From positions 806,001 through 870,000 of the forward strand of contig NZ_CP059903.1 of assembly GCF_014127485.1 (NCBI RefSeq): a stretch of DNA of 64,000 nt, given 5' to 3'. Under the pieces are notes generated by a model, which was not told the DNA's origin, did not search any database, and was given only the letters and a program-made list of their open reading frames with translations. Position numbers and translations under genes: made by a program. Positions 23,389 through 30,446 of the stretch are shown here, piece by piece (the stretch's first letter is position 1; each line of letters begins with the position of its first letter). Source of the DNA: Nocardioides dongkuii. Lineage in GTDB: Bacteria > Actinomycetota > Actinomycetes > Propionibacteriales > Nocardioidaceae.

Positions 23389-24663
23389 ATGGCCGACGTC
23401 GAGCCGCCCGTCCCGGAGCAGCCCTCGGACGCCCGCGGACGGCGTACGGCGAAGCGCCGCGGGCGGGCCCGCAAGCGGCACACGGTCGCCAAGGTGCTGC
23501 TCGCGACGGCGCTCTCGCTGGCGATGGTCACCGGGCTCGGCACCATCTGGCTCTACCGCGACCTCAACTCCAACCTCACCGTGCTCGACGTCGTCGGCCA
23601 GCTCGACAACCGACCCGACAAGCCGAGCGACGACGAGCCGGGCGAGCCGCTCAACATCCTGGTGATGGGCTCCGACGACCGCGACGGTGCGGGCAACAAC
23701 ATCGACGGCCTGACCGGGGACGGCGAGCGCTCGGACACGACGATCCTGTTCCACCTCTCCGGCGACCGGGAGTTCGCGTACGGCGTGAGCATCCCGCGCG
23801 ACTCGCTGGTCACCCGGCCGGAGTGCGAGGCCGAGGACGGCTCCACCATCCCGGGCGCGGCGAACGCCATGTGGAACGAGGCGTTCGCGCTCGGCGGCCC
23901 GGCCTGCACGATCCAGCAGTTCGAGCAGCTCACCGACGTCCGCATCGACCACTACGTCGTCGTCGACTTCGCCGGCTTCCAGACCATGGTGGACGCGATC
24001 GACGGCGTACCCGTCTGCATCCCCGAGGACATCGAGGACCCCGCCCACGGCATCCGCATCCCCGCGGGGTCGCGGGAGATCGAGGGCAAGGAGGCGCTGA
24101 ACTACGTCCGCGCCCGGTACACCCTCGGCGACGGCTCGGACATCGGCCGGGTCAAGCGCCAGCAGGCGTTCATCGCCGCGATGGCCAACAAGGTCGTCTC
24201 CGGCGGCGTGCTCGCCCGTCCCGACCGGCTGGTCGGGTTCCTCCAGGCCGCCACCGAGGCCCTCACGGTCGACCCCGGGCTCAGCAACGTCCTCCAGCTC
24301 AGCAAGGTCGGGCTCGGCTTCAACGGCATCGGGCTCAACCAGATCCGGTTCATCACCGTGCCGTGGGCCTACGACCAGCGCGAGGAGTTCCGCGGCCGCG
24401 TCGTGTGGACGCCCGCCGCCGAGACCGTCTGGCAGCGGGTCCGCGACGACGAGGTCATCTCCCGCCGGCTCGACAGCACGGCGATCAACGCCGGCAACGT
24501 GCCCGGTTCCCCCGGCTCGGGCTCCGACGACGGGTCCGACGGCGGCTCGGACGGCCCGAGCGGGGGCAGCAGCGACGGTCCGGACTCGGGCTCCGGGGGC
24601 ACCGACGACGCGCGCTCCGAGGAGGACAAGGCCGCGCTCGAGGCCGCGGGGCTGTGCACATGA
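23389..24663 (+). CDS. LytR-CpsA-Psr (LCP) family cell-wall glycopolymer ligase
   Basis: 424 residues. A very basic N-terminus (RRTAKRRGRARKRH) precedes one transmembrane helix (about 33-55). The LCP domain follows: LNILVMGSDDRDG, RSDTTILFHLSGDREFAYGVSIPRDSLV, YVVVDFAGFQTMVDAIDGVPVCI, EGKEALNYVRARYTLGDGSDIGRVKRQQAFI with its catalytic Arg residues. LCP enzymes move lipid-linked polymers onto peptidoglycan outside the membrane. The C-terminal 70 residues are a disordered Gly/Ser/Asp linker. It overlaps the next small gene by four bases. Confidence 0.94.
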   Translation: MADVEPPVPEQPSDARGRRTAKRRGRARKRHTVAKVLLATALSLAMVTGLGTIWLYRDLNSNLTVLDVVGQLDNRPDKPSDDEPGEPLNILVMGSDDRDGAGNNIDGLTGDGERSDTTILFHLSGDREFAYGVSIPRDSLVTRPECEAEDGSTIPGAANAMWNEAFALGGPACTIQQFEQLTDVRIDHYVVVDFAGFQTMVDAIDGVPVCIPEDIEDPAHGIRIPAGSREIEGKEALNYVRARYTLGDGSDIGRVKRQQAFIAAMANKVVSGGVLARPDRLVGFLQAATEALTVDPGLSNVLQLSKVGLGFNGIGLNQIRFITVPWAYDQREEFRGRVVWTPAAETVWQRVRDDEVISRRLDSTAINAGNVPGSPGSGSDDGSDGGSDGPSGGSSDGPDSGSGGTDDARSEEDKAALEAAGLCT

Positions 24664-24845
24664 CCGGCTCCAGCTCGCCCGAGACCGAGCCCGAGCACGT
24701 CCGGCGCCGCCGGCTCGCGGAGATCTTCGGCGACACCCTCCCCGACACCACCCGCGACGAGCGCGACGAGGGCTCGCCCCGCGAGCGCGACGACCCCACC
24801 GACGCCTGGCTGCGGGCGCAGGTGCCGCCCCACCACGGGGGCTGA
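24660..24845 (+). CDS. Hypothetical 61-aa charged protein
   Basis: 61 residues from an ATG that overlaps the LCP stop codon. It is highly charged (EPEHVRRRRLAEIFGDTLPDTTRDERDEGSPRERDDPTDAWLRAQVPPHHGG) with no membrane segment. The RRRRLAEIFGD start and WLRAQVPPHHG end look conserved in style. The tight coupling suggests a partner of the LCP enzyme, but no function can be assigned. Confidence 0.75.
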   Translation: MTGSSSPETEPEHVRRRRLAEIFGDTLPDTTRDERDEGSPRERDDPTDAWLRAQVPPHHGG

Positions 24846-24855
24846 GGGCGGAGAG

Positions 24856-24912
24856 GATTCACCGGTCGACCGGTGAATCGTCCTCTTGACCGACGGAGTT
24901 TCGTCGGTCAAG
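24856..24912. terminator. Two adjacent perfect palindromes between convergent genes
   Basis: The first is an uninterrupted 24-base perfect palindrome (24856-24879, half-site GATTCACCGGTC). The second, five bases on, pairs CTTGACCGACG (24885-24895) with 24902-24912 around GAGTTT. They lie between the LCP operon and the convergent mscL. Termination in both directions is most likely. The loop-free first palindrome would also suit a dimeric DNA-binding protein. Confidence 0.7.
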
Positions 24913-24965
24913 GGGACGGTACGTCGGTCAGGTTGCGACCGACCGGGCGACAGCTCGGCGACGGG

Positions 24966-25376
24966 TCAGCGCAGCGAGCCGGGGTCACCCGAGCCGGGGC
25001 CACCTGAGCCGGGGCGCGTGCCCTGCTGGGCGGCGAGCAGGTCGCGGATCTCCTCGAGCACCGCGACGTCCGCGGGGGTGCCGGGGTCCTCGCTGGGGAA
25101 GAACTTGTCCTTGGCGACGGTGTAGGGCTTGACGATCAGGAAGTAGACGATCGCCGAGAGGATCAGGAACGAGACCAGCGCGGTGATCCAGGCGCCGACG
25201 GAGACGCCGCCGGGCTTGTAGTTGGAGAAGTTCGGCGTGCCCCCAATCTTGCCGACGAGGTCCATGATGAGGTCGACGGTGGCCGTGACCACGGCGGCGA
25301 ACGCGGTGGCCATGATGAACGCCACCGCCACCTCGACGAGATTGCCGCGCAGGATGAAGTTCTTGAAGCCGCTCAT
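24966..25376 (-). CDS. mscL: MscL, large-conductance mechanosensitive channel
   Basis: 136 residues. The N-terminus MSGFKNFILRGNLVEVAVAFIMATAFAAVVTATVDLIMDLVG is the conserved amphipathic helix plus TM1. GAWITALVSFLILSAIVYFLIVKPY is TM2, and a cytoplasmic helix (VLEEIRDLLAAQ) ends it. MscL opens under membrane tension to release solutes on osmotic downshock. The Gly/Ser/Pro-rich tail is unremarkable. Confidence 0.96.
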   Translation of the reverse strand: MSGFKNFILRGNLVEVAVAFIMATAFAAVVTATVDLIMDLVGKIGGTPNFSNYKPGGVSVGAWITALVSFLILSAIVYFLIVKPYTVAKDKFFPSEDPGTPADVAVLEEIRDLLAAQQGTRPGSGGPGSGDPGSLR

Positions 25377-25418
25377 GCGGTGCCTCCAGGTCGGGGAAGA
25401 AGTCAGAACTCCCGGAGG

Positions 25419-26063
25419 CTAGCGGGCGAAGGAGTACGTCAAGTAGAGCCGAATGGCAGCGTCCGCGATGCCCGGTACGTCGGCCGGCCGGGCGCCGACC
25501 ACGACCAGCCGGCCGCTGAGCCCGTCGGTGCCGGGGCCGGTCGCCGCGTCGGGCAGCGCCAGCACCGGCACGCCGGAGGCGACCAGCGCGGGCTTGCCGC
25601 CCTGGGGGTCGGCGGCCACCAGGTCGACCACGTCGCCGGCGCGCAGCAGCCCGGCCATCGCGGCGTCGGGCAGGCGCACCGGCAGCGCCACCAGGTCGGG
25701 GCGCCCCGCCGTGAGCGCCGGGCCCACCAGGCGTACGTCGGTCACCGGCTCACCGCGGCGCAGCGGTGCGGCCAGCACGCCCCCGACCGGCTCGGCCACG
25801 AGGTCCGCCGGGACGCTGCCCGGCGCGAACGCGGACGTCGTGAGGTCACCGGCGCCGATGACGGAGCCGGCCGGGAGGTCGCGTGCCGCGACGGTCACCG
25901 ACCGGGTCGCCGGGGGAGGGGCGGTCGCCGCCTGCAGGCCGGCGGCCACGGCGACCGCGGTCAGCACGGCGGCGAGCAGCCGCCGCCGGGCCAGCACGGC
26001 GCGGCGTACGGCGCGCAGCACGCGCTGGGGACGGGAGCGGTGGACCGGGTCGTCGGCGAGCAT
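25419..26063 (-). CDS. SAF-domain membrane-anchored protein (CpaB/RcpC-like)
   Basis: 214 residues. A basic N-terminus (RRAVLARRRLL) precedes a transmembrane helix (about 29-48). A SAF domain follows: TRSVTVAARDLPAGSVIGAGDLTTSAFAPGSVPADLV, then GGVLAAPLRRGEPVTDVRLVG. SAF domains occur in pilus-assembly protein CpaB and flagellar FlgA, where they contact polymers or glycans. No pilus genes are adjacent. It lies 56 bases downstream of the FmdB gene in the same direction and probably shares its CIRCE-controlled promoter. Confidence 0.88.
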   Translation of the reverse strand: MLADDPVHRSRPQRVLRAVRRAVLARRRLLAAVLTAVAVAAGLQAATAPPPATRSVTVAARDLPAGSVIGAGDLTTSAFAPGSVPADLVAEPVGGVLAAPLRRGEPVTDVRLVGPALTAGRPDLVALPVRLPDAAMAGLLRAGDVVDLVAADPQGGKPALVASGVPVLALPDAATGPGTDGLSGRLVVVGARPADVPGIADAAIRLYLTYSFAR

Positions 26064-26119
26064 CCCCCGACGCTAGGAGGGATCGACGCGCGGTGTGCGC
26101 GTCCTCCACAGGGGAGCGG

Positions 26120-26452
26120 TCAGTCGGACGAGGAGGACGAGGACGACGAGGACGAAGTCGTGCTCGCGGCCGCGGCGGGCTTGCTCTCGGTCTTCGTCGC
26201 GCCGCCCTTGTCACCCGAGCCCGAGCCCGACGCCGAGGACGCCGAGTCGGACGACGCGACGGTCGAGGACGACGCGGCGCGGCTGTCGGTGCGGTAGAAG
26301 CCCGAGCCCTTGAACACCACGCCGACCGCGTTGTAGACCTTGCGGAGCCGGCCGGTGCACTGCGGGCACTCGGTGAGGGCGTCGTCGGAGAAGCTCTGGA
26401 CCTGCTCGAAGGCGTGGCCGCACTCGGTGCAGGCGTACTGGTACGTGGGCAT
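26120..26452 (-). CDS. FmdB-family zinc-ribbon protein (Ruc-like redox-regulated chaperone)
   Basis: 110 residues. MPTYQYACTECGHAFEQVQSFSDDALTECPQC is the FmdB zinc ribbon with Cys8, Cys11, Cys29 and Cys32. GVVFKGSGFYRTDSR follows. The last 50 residues are disordered, ending in a run of ten serines and an aspartate. The mycobacterial member Rv0991c (Ruc) is a redox-regulated holdase chaperone of this architecture in the same neighbourhood. A CIRCE operator upstream (26497-26521) supports heat-shock control. The chaperone role is inferred from family and context. Confidence 0.88.
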   Translation of the reverse strand: MPTYQYACTECGHAFEQVQSFSDDALTECPQCTGRLRKVYNAVGVVFKGSGFYRTDSRAASSSTVASSDSASSASGSGSGDKGGATKTESKPAAAASTTSSSSSSSSSSD

Positions 26453-26496
26453 GGGGTCTCCGGATCGTGCGGATGATCGTGAGGTGATCGCGCGGC

Positions 26497-26521
26497 TGGC
26501 ACTCGACATGTGCGAGTGCCA
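26497..26521 (-). promoter_or_regulatory. CIRCE-type HrcA operator upstream of the FmdB gene
   Basis: TGGCACTC (26497-26504), nine bases, GAGTGCCA (26514-26521): a perfect 8-bp inverted repeat. The core and spacer match CIRCE (TTAGCACTC-N9-GAGTGCTAA), the operator of the heat-shock repressor HrcA. It lies 45 bases upstream of the FmdB ATG and 31 bases upstream of the divergent acylase. hrcA itself is not in this window. Confidence 0.85.
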
Positions 26522-26551
26522 AGCATAAGGCACAGGCACAATGGCCGAGCC

Positions 26552-29167
26552 ATGACCAGCGCCCCGCAGGACCCCCCGCCCCTCTCGCCCCGCCGCTGGT
26601 GGGCGGCCTTCCGGGCGTGGCCCCGCGGCGTCCGCCTCACGTCGTACGTCGCCCTCGGGCTGGCGCTGGTCCTGGTCGTGGTCGCGGTGGTCGTCGTCGG
26701 GCTGGTACGCCGGCCGCTGCCGCAGACCGAGGGCGAGGCGACGCTGCCCGGCCTGGACGGCGAGGTCACCGTGGTGCGCGACGAGCACGGCGTGCCCCAG
26801 CTCTACGGCGACTCGATGGAGGACCTGGTCCGCGCGCAGGGCTACGTGCACGCGCAGGAGCGGTTCTTCGAGATGGACGTGCGCCGGCACGCGACCGCGG
26901 GCCGGCTGGCCGAGCTGTTCGGCGAGGACGCGGTCGAGAGCGACTCCTACGTGCGCACCATGGGCTGGCGCCGCGTCGCCGAGCGCGAGCTCGCGCTGGT
27001 CAGCCCCACCACTCGCGGCCTGCTGCAGGCCTACGCGGCCGGGGTGAACAGCTACCTCGACGAGCACTCCCCGTCGGAGATCGCCGTCGAGTACACCGTG
27101 CTGAACGCGGGCGGGCTCGGCTACGCCCCCGCCGACTGGACCCCGGTCGACTCGCTCGCGTGGCTCAAGGCGATGGCCTGGGACCTGCGCGGCAACATGC
27201 AGGACGAGATCGACCGGGTGCTGGCGCAGGCGGCCGTGGGGGTCGAGCGGGCCCGCGAGCTGCACCCGGCGTACCCCGTCGACGAGCACGCGCCGATCGT
27301 CGGCCAGGGCGCGGTCGTGGACGGCGTCTTCGACCAGGACGCCACCGCCAACACCACCCGCAACCCGCTGCGCCCGGCGTTCACCGCCGACCAGCGCGCG
27401 GTGCTCGGCGAGGTGGGCGCGGGCCTGGGCCGGCTGCCCGCGCTGCTCGGCCGCGGCGAGGGCGTCGGCAGCAACAGCTGGGTGGTGGACGGCGAGCACT
27501 CCGCGACCGGCGCCCCGCTGCTCGCCAACGACCCGCACCTCGGCGTCGGCATGCCGGGGGTGTGGATGCAGATGGGCCTGCACTGCCGGGACGCGGGCCC
27601 GGACTGCCCGATGGACGTCGCGGGCTTCACCTTCTCCGGCGTGCCGGGCGTCGTGATCGGCCACAACGCCGAGATCGCCTGGGGGTTCACCAACCTCGGC
27701 CCGGACGTCACCGACCTCTACCTCGAGCGGGTGCGCGGCGACGAGTGGCGCTACGACGGCCGGTGGCAGCCGCTGAGGGTCCGCACCGAGACCATCGAGG
27801 TCGCGGACGGCGAGGACGTGACGATCCGGGTCCGCTCGACCCGGCACGGCCCGATCCTCTCCGACGTCTCCGACGAGCTCGCCGACGTCGGGGAGAAGTC
27901 GCGCCCCGGGCGCGGCCTGGCCGTCTCGCTGGCCTGGACGGCGCTCGACCCCGCCCCGACCGCCGACGCGATCCTCGACCTCAACCTCGCCACCGACTGG
28001 GACTCCTTCCGCGCCGCGCTGTCGTCGTTCTCGGTGCCGTCCCAGAACGTCGTGTACGCCGACCGCGAGGGCCACATCGGCTACCAGGCGCCGGGCCGGA
28101 TCCCGATCCGCAAGTCCGGCAACGACGGGACGGTGCCCTCGGCGGGCTGGCGGCCGGAGAACGACTGGACGGGGGAGTTCGTCCCGTACGACGGGCTGCC
28201 GCACGTGCTCGACCCGGAGGAGGGGTTCGTGGTCACCGCCAACCAGGCGGTCATCGGCCCCGACTACCCCTACCGGCTCACCGAGGACTGGGACCACGGC
28301 TGGCGCGCGCAGCGGATCCGCGAGCGCCTCGAGGACGCCGGACCGCTGACGGTCGCGGACATGCAGGACCTCCAGCTCGACGCGGACCACCCCCTCGCGG
28401 CCGCGCTCACGCCGTACCTGCTCGACGTGGAGCTGCCCGAGGGCTACTGGTCCGGCGGCCAGGAGCTGCTCCGCGACTGGGACCTCCAGCAGACCGCGGG
28501 CAGCGGCGCGGCGGCGTACTACAACGTCGTGTGGCGCAACCTGCTCGCCCTCACCTTCCACGACGAGCTGCCCGAGGAGCTGTGGCCGAACGGCGGCTCG
28601 CGCTGGTACGCCGTGGTCGCGCGGCTGCTCGAGGAGCCCACCGACCCGTGGTGGGACGACGTGACCACCGAGACCACGGTGGAGACCCGCAGCGACGTGC
28701 TCGAGCAGGCGATGCGCGACGCCCGCGACGAGCTGACCCGGCGGCAGGCCCGGGACCCGCGGGGCTGGGACTGGGGCCACCTGCACCGACTCGACCTGCG
28801 CTCCTCGACCCTCGGGGAGTCCGGGATCGGCCCGGTCGAGTGGCTCGTGAACCGCGGCGGCTGGGAGGTCGGCGGCGGCAGCGGCACCGTCGACGCCACC
28901 GGCTGGGACGCCGCGGAGGGGTACGCCGTGACCACCGCCCCCTCGATGCGGATGGTCGTCTCGCTCGGCGACCTGGACGCGTCCCGGTGGATCAACCTCA
29001 CCGGCGTCTCCGGCCACCCCGCCAGCGACCACTACACCGACCAGACCGACCTGTGGGCCCGCGGCGACTCGCTCGCCTGGCCGTTCACGCAGCCGGCGGT
29101 CGAGGACGCCGCCCAGCACGTGCTGACCCTGGTGCCAGGGGCCGACCCCGACGCCGGCGGTGGTTGA
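26552..29167 (+). CDS. Penicillin acylase family protein (N-terminal nucleophile amidase)
   Basis: 871 residues from the ATG at 26552. A transmembrane segment lies at about 31-52, then VTVVRDEHGVPQLYGDSMEDLVRAQGYVHAQERFFEMDVRRHATAGRLAELFG, the conserved penicillin acylase start. The motif GSNSWVV at about 306-312 gives the nucleophile Ser307; the precursor should cleave itself before it. DPHLGVGMPGVWMQ and GVPGVVIGHNAEIAWGFTNLGPDV follow. Substrates could be beta-lactams or acyl-homoserine lactones; neither can be chosen from sequence. The final codons and stop lie in the tandem repeat that follows. Confidence 0.93.
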   Translation: MTSAPQDPPPLSPRRWWAAFRAWPRGVRLTSYVALGLALVLVVVAVVVVGLVRRPLPQTEGEATLPGLDGEVTVVRDEHGVPQLYGDSMEDLVRAQGYVHAQERFFEMDVRRHATAGRLAELFGEDAVESDSYVRTMGWRRVAERELALVSPTTRGLLQAYAAGVNSYLDEHSPSEIAVEYTVLNAGGLGYAPADWTPVDSLAWLKAMAWDLRGNMQDEIDRVLAQAAVGVERARELHPAYPVDEHAPIVGQGAVVDGVFDQDATANTTRNPLRPAFTADQRAVLGEVGAGLGRLPALLGRGEGVGSNSWVVDGEHSATGAPLLANDPHLGVGMPGVWMQMGLHCRDAGPDCPMDVAGFTFSGVPGVVIGHNAEIAWGFTNLGPDVTDLYLERVRGDEWRYDGRWQPLRVRTETIEVADGEDVTIRVRSTRHGPILSDVSDELADVGEKSRPGRGLAVSLAWTALDPAPTADAILDLNLATDWDSFRAALSSFSVPSQNVVYADREGHIGYQAPGRIPIRKSGNDGTVPSAGWRPENDWTGEFVPYDGLPHVLDPEEGFVVTANQAVIGPDYPYRLTEDWDHGWRAQRIRERLEDAGPLTVADMQDLQLDADHPLAAALTPYLLDVELPEGYWSGGQELLRDWDLQQTAGSGAAAYYNVVWRNLLALTFHDELPEELWPNGGSRWYAVVARLLEEPTDPWWDDVTTETTVETRSDVLEQAMRDARDELTRRQARDPRGWDWGHLHRLDLRSSTLGESGIGPVEWLVNRGGWEVGGGSGTVDATGWDAAEGYAVTTAPSMRMVVSLGDLDASRWINLTGVSGHPASDHYTDQTDLWARGDSLAWPFTQPAVEDAAQHVLTLVPGADPDAGGG

Positions 29168-29819
29168 GCGTCGGGCCTACGCCGGTGGTTGAGCGTGTCG
29201 AAACCCCCGCAGCGGACGAGCAGCGGTGGTCGCCGTCGTGCGTCGGCTCACCGGGTTTCGACACGCTCACCCGCTAGCGCGGCTTCGCTGCTCAACCTCC
29301 GGGGGTGAACCGCCGGACCCCGACGGCGGTGGTTGAGCAGCGAGGAGCGCCAGCGACGAGCGTGTCGAAACCCCCGCAGTGGACGAGCAGCGGTGGTTGC
29401 CGTCGTGCGTCGGCTCGCTGGGTTTCGACACGCTCACCCGCTAGCGCGGCTTCGCTGCTCAACCTCCGAGGGTGAACCGCCGGACCCCGACGGCGGTGGT
29501 TGAGCAGCGAGGAGCGCCAGCGACGAGCGTGTCGAAACCCCCGCAGCGGACGAGCAGCGGTGGTCGCCGTCGTACGTCGGCTCACTGGGTTTCGACACGC
29601 TCACCCGCTAGCGCGGCTTCGCTGCTCAACCTCCGGGGGTGAACCGCCGGACCCCGACGGCGGTGGTTGAGCAGCGAGGAGCGCCAGCGACGAGCGTGTC
29701 GAAACCCCCGCAGCGGACGAGCAGCGGTGGTCGCCGTCGTACGTCGGCTCGCTGGGTTTCGACACGCCCACCCGCTAGCGCGGCTTCGCTGCTCAACCTC
29801 CGGGGGTGAACCGCCGGAT
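29153..29819. repeat. 167-bp tandem repeat of an inverted-repeat element, about four copies
   Basis: Copies begin at GGTTGAGC at 29187, 29331, 29498 and 29665. The period is exactly 167, except that the first copy lacks 23 internal bases; a short partial copy precedes it at about 29153. Each unit is an imperfect large hairpin: the GGTTGAGC...GTGTCGAAACCC half is answered by GGGTTTCGACACGCTC...GCTCAACC. Copies differ at only a few positions. The array fills the gap between two convergent genes and carries both stop codons. Confidence 0.95.
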
Positions 29820-30386
29820 CCCCGCCGGGCTGGCGGCGGCGGTGACCGGGCGGTCGTGCGGCTCGACCGGCACCTCGAGCCCGACCTCCTCGTCGTGCAG
29901 CAGCACGCAGGTGAAGGTGCCGACCGGCACCCGGGCGAGCGCCCGGTCGTAGGAGCCGCCGCCGCGGCCGAGTCGGAGCCCGGTGGGGGAGACGGCGAGG
30001 CCGGGGACCAGGACGGCGTCCGCGGTGGCGACGGCGTCCACGCCGAGCCGGTCGACGGGCTCGAGCAGGCCGCGGCGCGCCGGCGCGAGGGACCGGTCGC
30101 CGCGGTAGGTGCCCCAGTCGAGGTCGCCGTCGGGCAGCAGCACCGGCAGCAGCACCCGCTTCCCCTCGTCCAGGAGCGCGCGCAGCAGCACCCCCGTCCC
30201 CGGCTCCGTGCCGATCGAGACGTACGCCGCCACGGTGGCCGCCCGGCGTACCTCCGGCGCGGTGAGCAGGTGCGTGGCGATCGCGCGACCCACCTCGCCG
30301 ACCTCGAGCAGCGGTCGCCGACCGCGCGCGGTGAGCAGCTGGTCGCGCATCGCGAGCTTCGCCGCGTGCCGTCCGGGGGCGTTCAC
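29793..30386 (-). CDS. 5-formyltetrahydrofolate cyclo-ligase
   Basis: 197 residues from the GTG at 30386 with GAGG about 12 bases upstream. The family pattern is clear: KLAMRDQLLTARGRR, VAAYVSIGTEPGTGVLLRALLDEGKRVLLPVLLPDGDLDW, and DAVLVPGLAVSPTGLRLGRGGGSYDRALA, the ATP/folate site. It converts 5-formyl-THF to methenyl-THF. It occupies the place of Rv0992c next to the uridylyltransferase. The last residues (IRRFTPGG) and stop are encoded by the tandem repeat. Confidence 0.94.
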   Translation of the reverse strand: MNAPGRHAAKLAMRDQLLTARGRRPLLEVGEVGRAIATHLLTAPEVRRAATVAAYVSIGTEPGTGVLLRALLDEGKRVLLPVLLPDGDLDWGTYRGDRSLAPARRGLLEPVDRLGVDAVATADAVLVPGLAVSPTGLRLGRGGGSYDRALARVPVGTFTCVLLHDEEVGLEVPVEPHDRPVTAAASPAGIRRFTPGG

Positions 30387-30446
30387 CTGCTGGTCACCTC
30401 GCCGTCGGTTGCCGGTCCGCCACCCCGCGAGCCTACGATCGGCACC

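Noticed and set aside
26123..26160. Simple-sequence repeat (GAC/GAG) as a separate repeat element
   Set aside because: It is the poly-serine coding tail of the FmdB-family gene read from the other strand.
29153..29819. CRISPR array
   Set aside because: The repeat unit is 167 bases with no unique spacers, it is internally palindromic, and there are no cas genes.
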